Shown: positions 1 through 7,124 of the stretch, in pieces
Layout: each line of letters starts with the position of its first letter
How positions within the stretch are numbered: the first letter of the stretch is position 1
NCBI GenBank assembly: GCA_028696635.1
Contig: JAQVGR010000079.1
Span: 1-7,124 of the forward strand
Reading direction: 5' to 3'
Length of the DNA: 7,124 bases
From: Candidatus Krumholzibacteriia bacterium
GTDB taxonomy: Bacteria; Krumholzibacteriota; Krumholzibacteriia; Krumholzibacteriales; Krumholzibacteriaceae
Made by a program: the position numbers and the translations under genes
The notes under the pieces: generated by a model
Told to the model about the DNA's origin: nothing
The model's database searches: none
What the model saw: only the letters and a program-made list of their open reading frames with translations

Positions 1-2578
1 CGCCGCCTCCGCCGGTGAGGGCGCCGAGCTCCGCGACGAGTCCCTCCGCGGTGACTCCCCGCTCGATCAGGTCGTCGGTCACGGTGACGACGTAGTGCAT
101 CTTGCCCTCCTGCGGTGAGGAGAGAACGGCGACCCCCGAGCGGACCTTCTCCCGGAACAGGTCGGCCATGCCGCGCAGCGAGCCGACGTCCTTCGCCTCG
201 ATCCGGCCCGCCGCGACGGTCGCGCCATGGATCCGCGAAGCCGAGCCTATCAGCGCGTCGAGCCCGCCCCCCGCGCCTCCCCTCTCGAGCCTCCTGATCT
301 CGCGCTTCATCGAATCGGCCGACTCGACGAGCGACCTGATCCTGCCCGCGATCTCTGCGGGTCCCGCCCGCAGCAGCGCGGCCGCCTCGTCGAGCCGGTC
401 CCGGATCTCTCGAACGTGGCGCAGCGCCGCGCTCCCGGTCACCGCCTCGATCCGGCGCACCCCGGCGGCGACGCCGCTCTCCGAGACGATCAGGAAGATC
501 CCGATCCGGCCGGTCGTCGACAGGTGCGTGCCGCCGCAGAGCTCGGTCGAGACCTCTCCGATACGCACGACCCTGACCTTCGCGCCGTACTTCTCGTCGA
601 ACAGGGCTATGGCCCCGGCGTCGACCGCCTCCTGATACCCCATCAGCTCGGTCGCCACCTCGATCGATTCGCGGATCCACCCGTTCACCCGGTCCTCTAT
701 CATCCGGCGCTGCTCCGCGGTGACCGCCTGAAAATGATTGAAGTCGAAGCGCAGGCGGAGCTCGTCGACGAGCGATCCCGCCTGGGCCACGTGGGCTCCG
801 ACGACCTCTCTGAGCGCGGCGTGGAGCAGGTGCGTGGCCGTGTGGTTCGCCGCGGTCGCCTGCCGCGCTTCGTCGTCGATCCGCAGCCGCACCGATCGGC
901 CCGACCTGAGAAGCTCCTCGAGCCCGCCGGCGCCGGCGGGGGGCTCGACGACATGCACGATCTCCCCGCCGCGCTTGAACACGTCGCGTATCGGCATGCG
1001 GCGGCCGTCGATCTCGATGTGGCCCTCGTCCGCCGCCTGCCCCCCCGATGTCGCGTAGAAGGGGGTCCGGTCGAAGACGATCTCCACGGCGCCGCCGGCC
1101 GGTCCGCTCCAGCCGAGGTCGGGCCGCTCGCCGCGGTCGAATATCCGGTACCGGCGGATCAGCGCCTCGCCCTCCACCCGCTCGTATCCGGTGAAGATCG
1201 AGCTCTCCCCCTCGCTCACCGTCGTCATCGGGACGAGCGCCTGCCCAGCGGCCTCGAAGGAGCTGCGCTGCTGGGCGCGCCGCCGCTGCTCGTCCATCGC
1301 CTCCTCGAACCCCTCCTCGTCGAGCTCGATCCCCTCCTCGGCGGCGAGGGCGCGGGTGAGCTCTACGGGCAGACCGTAGGTGTCATAGAGCAGGAACATC
1401 CTCTCCCCGTCGATGCGTCCTCCTCCGGAGGACTTTATATCCTCGGCGATCGCGTGGAACCTGCCGCGTCCCTCGGCGAGCGTGCGGAAGAAGCTCTCCT
1501 CCTCGGCGCGTATGATCATCGCCGTGTCGGGGGCCCTCAGGGCGAGATCGGGATAGGCGTCCTCCATGACGCGGGCGACCGTCCCGACCATGCCGTGCAG
1601 GACGGGCCGATCGACCCCGAAGGTGTGCAGCCGTGTCAGGGCGCGCCGCAGGATGCGCCTGAGGATGTAGCCGCGACCCTCGTTGGAGGGGTAGATCCCC
1701 TCGGAGATCGTGAAGGTGAGCGCCCGCACGTGATCGGCGATCATGTTGACCCCGAGCCGCTGGTCACCCTCGGCGCCGGCTCCCTTTGGAAGGGCGTCGA
1801 GCACCCTGTCGACTATCGGACCGAACAGGTCGGTGTGAAAGTTGTCCGGGGCGCCCTGCATGATCATCGCGATCCGCTCCAGGCCGGCCCCCGTGTCTAT
1901 GCCCGGCTTGGCGAGCGGGCGGTACTCCCCGCTCTCCTCGCGGTAGAACTGCGGGAAGACGAGGTTCCAGAACTCCAGGTAGCGGTCGCAGTCGCACCCC
2001 GGGGCGCAGGTTGGCGAGCCGCAGCCGCGCTCCTCCCCGGCGTCGTAGTAGATCTCCGAGCACGGGCCGCAGACGCCCGTCGCGCCGACCGGCCCCCAGA
2101 AGTTGTCCTTTCTCCCGAGGCGGACGATCCGGCCGGCGGGGATTCCGATGCGCCGGTTCCAGATCTCGAAGGCCTCGTCGTCCTCCTCGAAGACGCTCGT
2201 GTAGAGCCGGGACTCGGGCAGGCGCAGCACCTCGGTGACGAACTCCCACGCCCAGTCGATCGCCTCCGTCTTGAAGTAGTCGCCGAAGCTGAAGTTGCCG
2301 AGCATCTCGAAGAAGGTGTGATGGCGCAGGGTGCGCCCCACGCTCTCCAGATCGCCGGCTCGCAGGCACTTCTGGATGCTCACCGCTCGGGTGTAGGGAA
2401 GGTTCTCCGGTGCGAGGTAGAAGTCCTTGAACTGGACCATTCCGGCGGAGGTGAACAGGAGGGTCGGATCCCCTCTCGGGACGAGCGGGGCGCTCGGCAC
2501 CTCGGTGTGGCCGCGCCGGGCGAAGAAGTCCACCCAGGCCCGCCGTATCTCATTCGCCGTCCGTATCGTCCGGCTCAT
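1..2578 (-). CDS. alaS: Alanyl-tRNA synthetase, C-terminal end cut by window edge
   Basis: AlaS attaches alanine to tRNA-Ala in the cytoplasm and hydrolyses mischarged Ser- or Gly-tRNA. The window shows 859 codons. The class II catalytic core starts near residue 8 and includes DPTLLFTSAGMVQFKD (37-52), RHHTFFEMLGNFSFGDYF (85-102) and the family's Cys-rich insert (about 170-198, CGPCSE then GCGSPTCAPGCDCD), followed by EFWNLVFPQF. The tRNA-binding region holds RRILRRAL (307-314). The editing domain carries both zinc-binding motifs, HTATH (579-583) and CGGTH (681-685), so editing should be intact. The C-Ala domain follows and reaches the glycine-rich run LTGGGG at the edge; only about 20-25 residues should be missing. 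The ATG at 2578 fits the family N-terminus and has GGAG six bases upstream (2585-2588). It overlaps the end of recX by 29 bases, which implies co-transcription. No frameshift or missing key residue was seen. Confidence 0.98.
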   Translation of the reverse strand, partial: MSRTIRTANEIRRAWVDFFARRGHTEVPSAPLVPRGDPTLLFTSAGMVQFKDFYLAPENLPYTRAVSIQKCLRAGDLESVGRTLRHHTFFEMLGNFSFGDYFKTEAIDWAWEFVTEVLRLPESRLYTSVFEEDDEAFEIWNRRIGIPAGRIVRLGRKDNFWGPVGATGVCGPCSEIYYDAGEERGCGSPTCAPGCDCDRYLEFWNLVFPQFYREESGEYRPLAKPGIDTGAGLERIAMIMQGAPDNFHTDLFGPIVDRVLDALPKGAGAEGDQRLGVNMIADHVRALTFTISEGIYPSNEGRGYILRRILRRALTRLHTFGVDRPVLHGMVGTVARVMEDAYPDLALRAPDTAMIIRAEEESFFRTLAEGRGRFHAIAEDIKSSGGGRIDGERMFLLYDTYGLPVELTRALAAEEGIELDEEGFEEAMDEQRRRAQQRSSFEAAGQALVPMTTVSEGESSIFTGYERVEGEALIRRYRIFDRGERPDLGWSGPAGGAVEIVFDRTPFYATSGGQAADEGHIEIDGRRMPIRDVFKRGGEIVHVVEPPAGAGGLEELLRSGRSVRLRIDDEARQATAANHTATHLLHAALREVVGAHVAQAGSLVDELRLRFDFNHFQAVTAEQRRMIEDRVNGWIRESIEVATELMGYQEAVDAGAIALFDEKYGAKVRVVRIGEVSTELCGGTHLSTTGRIGIFLIVSESGVAAGVRRIEAVTGSAALRHVREIRDRLDEAAALLRAGPAEIAGRIRSLVESADSMKREIRRLERGGAGGGLDALIGSASRIHGATVAAGRIEAKDVGSLRGMADLFREKVRSGVAVLSSPQEGKMHYVVTVTDDLIERGVTAEGLVAELGALTGGGG

Positions 2579-3219
2579 CCCCCGCTCCGATCCGCTCCCC
2601 CCGCAGGATGGCGGCGCATATGCCGCCGACCGCATCCGCTGAGAAGCCGCGCCGTGTCAGATACCCGTGCATCCGCCTCGCGTCGCGCTGCCGGTCCCCC
2701 GTTCCCCGCTCGGCAAGCCGCCTGGCGGCGGCCTCTTCGGCGGTGCGGCGCTCCTCTCCCGGGGGAAAGGCGCGCCGCACCTCGTCCTCCGCCGTCTCCC
2801 GCCCGACCCCCGCCTCGCCGAGCACCCTGCGCAGCATGGCCGGCCCGGCCGAGCGATGCTCCTTGCGGAACGCGATCAGCTCGGCGGCGTAGCGCCGGTC
2901 GTCGATATACCCCTTCGTCTCGAGGGTCGCGATAATATCGTCGATGACGCCGGGATCCGCAATCCCCGCTTCGGACAGCGAACCGCGCACCTGCCGCGCC
3001 GTCCGATCCCTGCGGGAGAGAAGATGGACGGCGAGGACGAGCCCCGCCTCCCTCATCGCCGGCCCTTCGAGCCTGGCCAGATCGTCGGAGTCGAGCTCGG
3101 CTCCCCGGGCCGGAAGCGGCGGCGCGCCGGGTCCCGTCCTCGCGAGAAACTCCCGTCCGTCGTCGGTGCGGATCCGCCGCAGGCCGCCCGGCGCCCGTTC
3201 GACCGAAACGACCGTCGCC

Positions 3220-3233
<14 letters not shown>
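2550..3233 (-). CDS. recX: Regulatory protein RecX
   Basis: RecX binds RecA filaments and limits their extension and recombinase activity. The 227-residue protein has the layout of the longer RecX type: a small N-terminal beta-rich segment (about residues 4-32, KATVVSVERAP...DGREFLART) followed by three-helix repeats. Recognisable family segments are LLSRRDRTARQVRGSL (71-86), the hallmark KGYIDDRRYAAELI (107-120), a second repeat around GPAMLRRVLGEAGV (130-143) and a third around RMHGYLTRRGFSADAV (188-202). The GTG at 3233 was chosen because the N-terminal segment matches this family type. It lies inside recA, giving a 14-base overlap, and has only a weak GAGG about nine bases upstream, so translation probably depends on ribosomes finishing recA. 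The C-terminus is acidic (GDEPDDTDGE) and its coding sequence runs 29 bases into alaS. The family identity is clear; regulation of this particular RecA is inferred from adjacency. Confidence 0.94.
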
Positions 3234-4473
<1,240 letters not shown>

Positions 4474-4479
4474 GTGCTC

Positions 4480-4485
4480 CCTCCC
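4480..4485 (-). promoter_or_regulatory. Ribosome binding site of recA
   Basis: GGGAGG lies six bases upstream of the GTG at 4473. It supports this GTG as the recA start; the protein N-terminus (MSREKQK) is a plausible short lead-in to the conserved polymerisation helix. Confidence 0.8.
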
Positions 4486-4526
4486 ACTTCATCCCCCGGG
4501 TGAACGATCATGCTGATTTATGCCGA

Positions 4527-4542
4527 CCCGCCAGAGGGCGGG
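4527..4542 (-). other. Hairpin in the recA leader
   Basis: CCCGCC, a four-base loop and GGCGGG form a perfect six-base-pair stem between the proposed transcription start and the recA ribosome binding site. No U-run follows it on the minus strand, so it is not an intrinsic terminator. It may stabilise the leader or be incidental in GC-rich DNA. Confidence 0.35.
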
Positions 4543-4556
4543 GGGCCCGAAAGGTC

Positions 4557-4586
4557 TTTATAGCACCGCGGGCGCGCGGGTTTCAA
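4557..4586 (-). promoter_or_regulatory. Probable sigma70-type promoter for recA-recX-alaS
   Basis: On the minus strand a -35 box TTGAAA (4586-4581, five of six matches to TTGACA) is followed by an 18-base spacer and a -10 box TATAAA (4562-4557, five of six matches to TATAAT). The match stands out because the surrounding DNA is very GC-rich. Transcription should start near 4548-4550, giving a leader of roughly 75 bases before the recA GTG. The promoter lies downstream of the thpR stop, so recA can be expressed independently of the upstream genes. Confidence 0.7.
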
Positions 4587-4643
4587 TCAATTTCCGGCCG
4601 CGGGGCCGGGCGGGCGGATCTTCCCCGGACCGTTCTTGCCCGC

Positions 4644-5207
4644 TCAGACGGGGCCGAGAGGCCATGAGGCGAGCTCATCGTACGATGCGCCGGCCCGATC
4701 GAGTCTGCTGCTCATCAGCACGAAGCGGTCCGTCATCTGGCGGGTCGAATCGGGGAGCGGCGGCACGGCGTGCATCGCCTCCCGGACCGGGCCGGGCAGA
4801 GGGCTCTTGATCCTCGCCAGCGTCAGATGCGCGCGGAACGGACGCGATTCCCGCTCTATCCCCAGCGCCTCGCAGGCTTCCTCGAGACGCCCCGCCAGAG
4901 CGGCGAGCGGCTCGAATCCCTCCTCGATCCCGAAAAAAATCACGCGCGGGCGCGCGGGATCGGGAAAGGCGCCGAACCTTCCAAACCGCAGCGGGAACGG
5001 AGCGATCCCCGCCGCCGCCTCCGCGCCCGCCTCCCGCAACTCGTCGGCGCGGCGTTCGTCGACCTCTCCGATGAACTTCAGGGTCAGGTGGTAGTTCTCC
5101 GGAGGGATCCACCGCCACGGCGGGTCGGCCGCGGGAAACCGGCGAACCGCGCTCCAGACCGTCTCTCTCACCGCCTCGCTCAGCGGCACCGCGAAAAAGA
5201 GCCTCAT
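4644..5207 (-). CDS. thpR: RNA 2',3'-cyclic phosphodiesterase (2'-5' RNA ligase family)
   Basis: This is a member of the 2H phosphoesterase family (ThpR/LigT), cytoplasmic enzymes that hydrolyse 2',3'-cyclic phosphate RNA ends to 2'-phosphates and ligate 2'-5' RNA in vitro. At 187 residues it has the usual length. It begins with the typical MRLFFAVPLSE and carries both catalytic histidine motifs, HLTL at 40-43 (in ENYHLTLKFIGEV) and HLTL at 127-130 (in FRAHLTLARIK). The C-terminal segment FVLMSSRLDRAGASYDEL (162-179) is also characteristic. The ATG at 5207 overlaps the cinA stop as ATGA and has a purine-rich AGGAGG a few bases upstream. A longer reading of the same frame to 5993 runs antiparallel to no known domain and lies inside cinA, so the short form is the gene. 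The physiological substrate is unknown. The position between cinA and recA matches the cinA-ligT-recA order known from Deinococcus. Confidence 0.94.
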   Translation of the reverse strand: MRLFFAVPLSEAVRETVWSAVRRFPAADPPWRWIPPENYHLTLKFIGEVDERRADELREAGAEAAAGIAPFPLRFGRFGAFPDPARPRVIFFGIEEGFEPLAALAGRLEEACEALGIERESRPFRAHLTLARIKSPLPGPVREAMHAVPPLPDSTRQMTDRFVLMSSRLDRAGASYDELASWPLGPV

Positions 5208-6421
5208 CGTCCCTCCTCCCCGCTGCCGGCCAGTTCGCGCCGGAGCAAGTCGATCGCCGCGCACGCCGTGCGGAACCTGATCGTCTCCCGCTCTCCCGCC
5301 GAGCGCAACTCCCGGCGGCGGGTCCCGGCGCGGGAGGCGAGACCGACGAAGCACAGCCCCGCCGGCTTGCCCTCCGACGCGCCGCCAGGGCCCGCTATCC
5401 CCGTCGTCGACACGGCGTAGTCCGCGCCGCTCGCCCGCAGGGCCCCTTCGGCCATCAGGCCGCAGACCTCCGCGCTCACCGCGCCGAACTCCTCCAGGAT
5501 CGCGGCGCCGACGCCGAGCAGCCGCGTCTTCGATTCGTTGCTGTACGTCACGTACCCTTCGAGCAGCGACTCGCTCGCGCCGGGGACCGAGACGAGCATC
5601 GAGGCGACGAGCCCTCCGGTGACGGATTCGGCCGTCGCGAGCGACGCTCCCCGCTGCCGGAGCAGCCGGAGCGCCACCTCCTCGAGCCGGTCGTTCCCCC
5701 CGCCGAACAGGTCGGGGCCGAGGACCGCCCGCAAGCGCCCGACCGCCTCGGGCGCGACGCCGGCCGGCAGGTAGACGCCGACCCCCGAGGGTCCCGAGAT
5801 GATCGAGAGGCCGGCCGGAAGCGGGGTTCCGAAAACCTCGACGAGACGCTCCTCGACCCCGGTCTCGCCGATGCCGAAGATGCGCAGGACCTCGCCGGCG
5901 AGACTGCCGTCGGGAACGAGCGCCGGCAGCACGGCCCTCGTGAAGATCTCGCGCATCTCGGCGGGCACGCCGGGGAGCAGGAAGAGCCGGCATCCGCCCC
6001 GGACGATGCGCAGCCCGGGAGCGGCGCCGATCCGGTTCTCGATGACCTGCGCCCCGGAGGGGATCCGTCCGAGGGCGCGGTATCCCTCCGGCATCGGAAA
6101 ACCGAACTGCTCGAAGCGGCGCTCGATCTCCCTGACGATCTCGGGGCGCAGGTCGCTTTCGCCGCCGAAGGCGTCGATCGCCGCCTCGCGCGTCACATCG
6201 TCGACGGTCGGTCCGAGCCCTCCCGTGACGATCACCGCTCCGGCGCGTCCCGCCGCGGCTCCGAGCTGCGCGGCGATCTGCTCCCTGTCGTCGCCTATCA
6301 CGGTGATGCGCCGGACGCAGAGCCCGGCCGCATCGAGGGCCCGCGCGAGCCAGACCTCGTTCGATTCCTCCGTGCGCCCGCGCAGGACCTCTGTTCCGAC
6401 GATGAGCAGTTCCACATTCAT
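5204..6421 (-). CDS. cinA: CinA: MoaB-like domain plus NMN deamidase (PncC) domain
   Basis: CinA proteins join an N-terminal MoaB/MogA-like domain (COG1058, ADP-ribose or nucleotide pyrophosphatase activity in some members) to a C-terminal PncC domain that deamidates nicotinamide mononucleotide in NAD recycling. This 405-residue protein has the full two-domain length. The N-terminal domain shows VELLIVGTEVLRGRTEESN (3-21) and the signature VTGGLGPTVDDVTREA (65-80), then LFLLPGVPAEM (146-156). The PncC domain shows TAESVTGGLVAS (263-274), GYVTYSNESKTRLLGV (289-304) and TTGIAGPGGASEGKPAG (339-355). Position 266 is Val where many relatives have Cys (AESCTGG); the neighbouring conserved Ser265 is kept. 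The ATG at 6421 overlaps the pgpA stop as ATGA and has no Shine-Dalgarno sequence, so it probably relies on coupling; thpR is joined downstream the same way. In Gram-positive naturally transformable bacteria cinA is competence-linked, but nothing here shows competence. Confidence 0.97.
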   Translation of the reverse strand: MNVELLIVGTEVLRGRTEESNEVWLARALDAAGLCVRRITVIGDDREQIAAQLGAAAGRAGAVIVTGGLGPTVDDVTREAAIDAFGGESDLRPEIVREIERRFEQFGFPMPEGYRALGRIPSGAQVIENRIGAAPGLRIVRGGCRLFLLPGVPAEMREIFTRAVLPALVPDGSLAGEVLRIFGIGETGVEERLVEVFGTPLPAGLSIISGPSGVGVYLPAGVAPEAVGRLRAVLGPDLFGGGNDRLEEVALRLLRQRGASLATAESVTGGLVASMLVSVPGASESLLEGYVTYSNESKTRLLGVGAAILEEFGAVSAEVCGLMAEGALRASGADYAVSTTGIAGPGGASEGKPAGLCFVGLASRAGTRRRELRSAGERETIRFRTACAAIDLLRRELAGSGEEGR

Positions 6422-6873
6422 GGCAGCGCGGTCAGCCGCCGCAGGACGAAGAGCGCGGCGAAGGCGTAGATCCCGGCGATGACGTCATCCGTCACCACCC
6501 CCCATCCCCCGGGGAGCCTCTGGGAACGGCCGGCGGGAAAAGGTTTGAGGATGTCGAAGAGACGGAAGAGGAAAAAACCCGCCAGACCGGTCATCCAATG
6601 AGGCCTGAGCGCCAGCAGGGTGACCTGCATCCCGACGATCTCGTCGATGACTATCTGGGATGCATCGGTCCCGTAGATCCGTTCCATCCTGTGCGAGAGC
6701 CAGAGAGCGGCGGGAAGGAGCGCCGCCAGCGCCGCCCAGTGGCCGAGGATGCCCCCTCCCGGGACAAAAAGCCACAGAGCCAGCCAGACGAGACTGGCGA
6801 AGGTCGCCGGAGCGACGGGGAAGAAGCCGGTATAAAAAAAAGAGCCCAGCAGCGTGACGAGGAATCGGTTCAC
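6418..6873 (-). CDS. pgpA: Phosphatidylglycerophosphatase A
   Basis: PgpA is an inner-membrane enzyme that removes the phosphate from phosphatidylglycerophosphate to give phosphatidylglycerol. The 151-residue protein has the family length and about four hydrophobic segments: roughly 4-19, 25-37, 45-60 (the last before RMERIYGTDASQ) and 131-145, with a further partly hydrophobic stretch at 82-104. Family motifs are GFFPVAPATFASL (16-28), VIDEIVGM (75-82), FRLFDILKPFPA (103-114) and GGWGVVTDDVIAGIYA (122-137); the acidic residues D77, E78, D129 and D130 are the likely metal ligands. The first motif has alanines where the family often has glycines (APGTxGS), a variation that need not impair function. 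The start is GTG at 6873 with GGGAGG five bases upstream (6879-6884). Its stop overlaps the cinA start, so it heads the pgpA-cinA-thpR unit. Confidence 0.95.
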   Translation of the reverse strand: MNRFLVTLLGSFFYTGFFPVAPATFASLVWLALWLFVPGGGILGHWAALAALLPAALWLSHRMERIYGTDASQIVIDEIVGMQVTLLALRPHWMTGLAGFFLFRLFDILKPFPAGRSQRLPGGWGVVTDDVIAGIYAFAALFVLRRLTALP

Positions 6874-6878
6874 CTGCG

Positions 6879-6884
6879 CCTCCC
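6879..6884 (-). promoter_or_regulatory. Ribosome binding site of pgpA
   Basis: GGGAGG lies five bases upstream of the GTG at 6873. It fixes the pgpA start, and the resulting N-terminus (MNRFLVTLLGSFFYTGFFP) matches the family. Confidence 0.75.
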
Positions 6885-6899
6885 GAGCGTTTCGCTGGC

Positions 6900-6928
6900 A
6901 GGATACCCGCTCGCGGTAGAGGGGGCAA
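6900..6928 (-). promoter_or_regulatory. Possible weak promoter for pgpA-cinA-thpR
   Basis: On the minus strand TTGCCC (6928-6923) and TATCCT (6905-6900) are separated by 17 bases. Each box matches the sigma70 consensus at four of six positions and the spacing is ideal. The location just upstream of the pgpA ribosome binding site is reasonable, but the match is weak and read-through from mglA is an alternative. Confidence 0.3.
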
Positions 6929-6935
6929 CAGAAAT

Positions 6936-6964
6936 AATCCCGAAGGGCTCGCCGCTGCGGGACC
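6936..6964 (-). terminator. Possible weak intrinsic terminator after mglA
   Basis: About 22 bases past the mglA stop, GGTCCCG and CGGGATT can pair across a 15-base loop (five Watson-Crick pairs and two G-U pairs), followed by the moderately U-rich tail ATTTCTGTT, whose first T comes from the stem end. The stem is short and the tail is interrupted, so termination would be partial at best. Confidence 0.25.
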
Positions 6965-6986
6965 GGAGATGGAAGGGGAGCGTCTC

Positions 6987-7124
6987 TCAGGAGAGATTGC
7001 GCAGGACGCCCTTGGCGACCGACTTGAGCGTGTCGAAAACCCCGACGCCCTTCACGGCGACGGCCTCGAACGAGGGGTAATGCTTGGGGTTGAGCTCCTC
7101 CTCGAGATCATCGATCGCGATCGT
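6987..7124 (-). CDS. mglA: MglA-type small GTPase, C-terminal fragment
   Basis: Only the last 45 codons lie in the window; the 5' part is beyond position 7124. The reading frame ends at a TGA (6987-6989) and gives DDLEEELNPKHYPSFEAVAV followed by KGVGVFDTLKSVAKGVLRNLS. This matches the C-terminus of bacterial MglA GTPases, whose last part typically reads LNP...PxFEAVAxxGxGVFxTLKxVxKxVL. MglA is a Ras-like cytoplasmic switch that sets cell polarity and drives gliding or type IV pilus motility, working with its activator MglB. The nucleotide-binding motifs (P-loop, NKxD) are not visible, so activity cannot be judged. The 113-base gap to pgpA suggests it is not tightly coupled to the downstream genes. 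The identification rests on a short but distinctive C-terminal segment. Confidence 0.85.
   Translation of the reverse strand, partial: TIAIDDLEEELNPKHYPSFEAVAVKGVGVFDTLKSVAKGVLRNLS

Noticed and set aside
227..2935. A 902-codon open frame on the plus strand
   Set aside because: It is antisense to alaS and part of recX, whose products match known families throughout. Its translation is rich in Arg, Pro, Asp and His with no recognisable domain, as expected for a shadow frame in high-GC coding DNA.
4594..4609. Hairpin after thpR as an intrinsic terminator
   Set aside because: The stem is perfect, but the minus-strand sequence after it (AAATTGATTGAAA) is not a U-run and forms the recA -35 region.
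5208..5993. N-terminal extension of the thpR frame upstream of 5207
   Set aside because: It lies within cinA in another frame, has an Arg/Gly-rich translation, and the family N-terminus MRLFFAVPLSE begins at 5207 with a ribosome binding site.
6598..7080. A 160-codon plus-strand open frame spanning pgpA and the mglA gap
   Set aside because: It is antisense to pgpA and mglA, which both match known families, and its translation shows no domain.

Overview
The window is a compact, GC-rich run of bacterial chromosomal housekeeping genes. Every gene I can support lies on the minus strand, so transcription runs from high to low coordinates. In that order they are: the last 45 codons of an MglA-type small GTPase, pgpA, cinA, thpR, recA, recX, and alaS, whose C-terminal end runs off the window at position 1. 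I see no mobile element, CRISPR array, tRNA or rRNA. No stretch longer than 170 bases lacks a gene.

Layout: mglA ends at 6987, and a 113-base gap follows that may hold a weak terminator and a weak promoter. pgpA, cinA and thpR are chained by two ATGA stop/start overlaps and should form one translationally coupled unit. A 170-base gap follows, with a good sigma70-type promoter (TTGAAA, 18 bases, TATAAA) and a leader of roughly 75 bases before recA. recA, recX and alaS then overlap by 14 and 29 bases and look like a second coupled unit.

Roles: recA and recX are the recombinase and its modulator. cinA (NMN deamidase and nucleotide pyrophosphatase-like domains) and thpR (2H phosphoesterase) form the nucleotide and RNA-end metabolism block often found beside recA. 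pgpA makes phosphatidylglycerol, and alaS charges tRNA-Ala. mglA suggests a bacterium with MglA-based cell polarity or surface motility.

Organism: high GC, the RecA sequence, PgpA, and an MglA next to the recA cluster suggest a Gram-negative-type lineage such as the former Deltaproteobacteria or a high-GC FCB-like candidate phylum. That placement is inference. I found no previously undescribed system. The most distinctive feature is a low-complexity Ala/Gly/Lys tail of about 78 residues on RecA.
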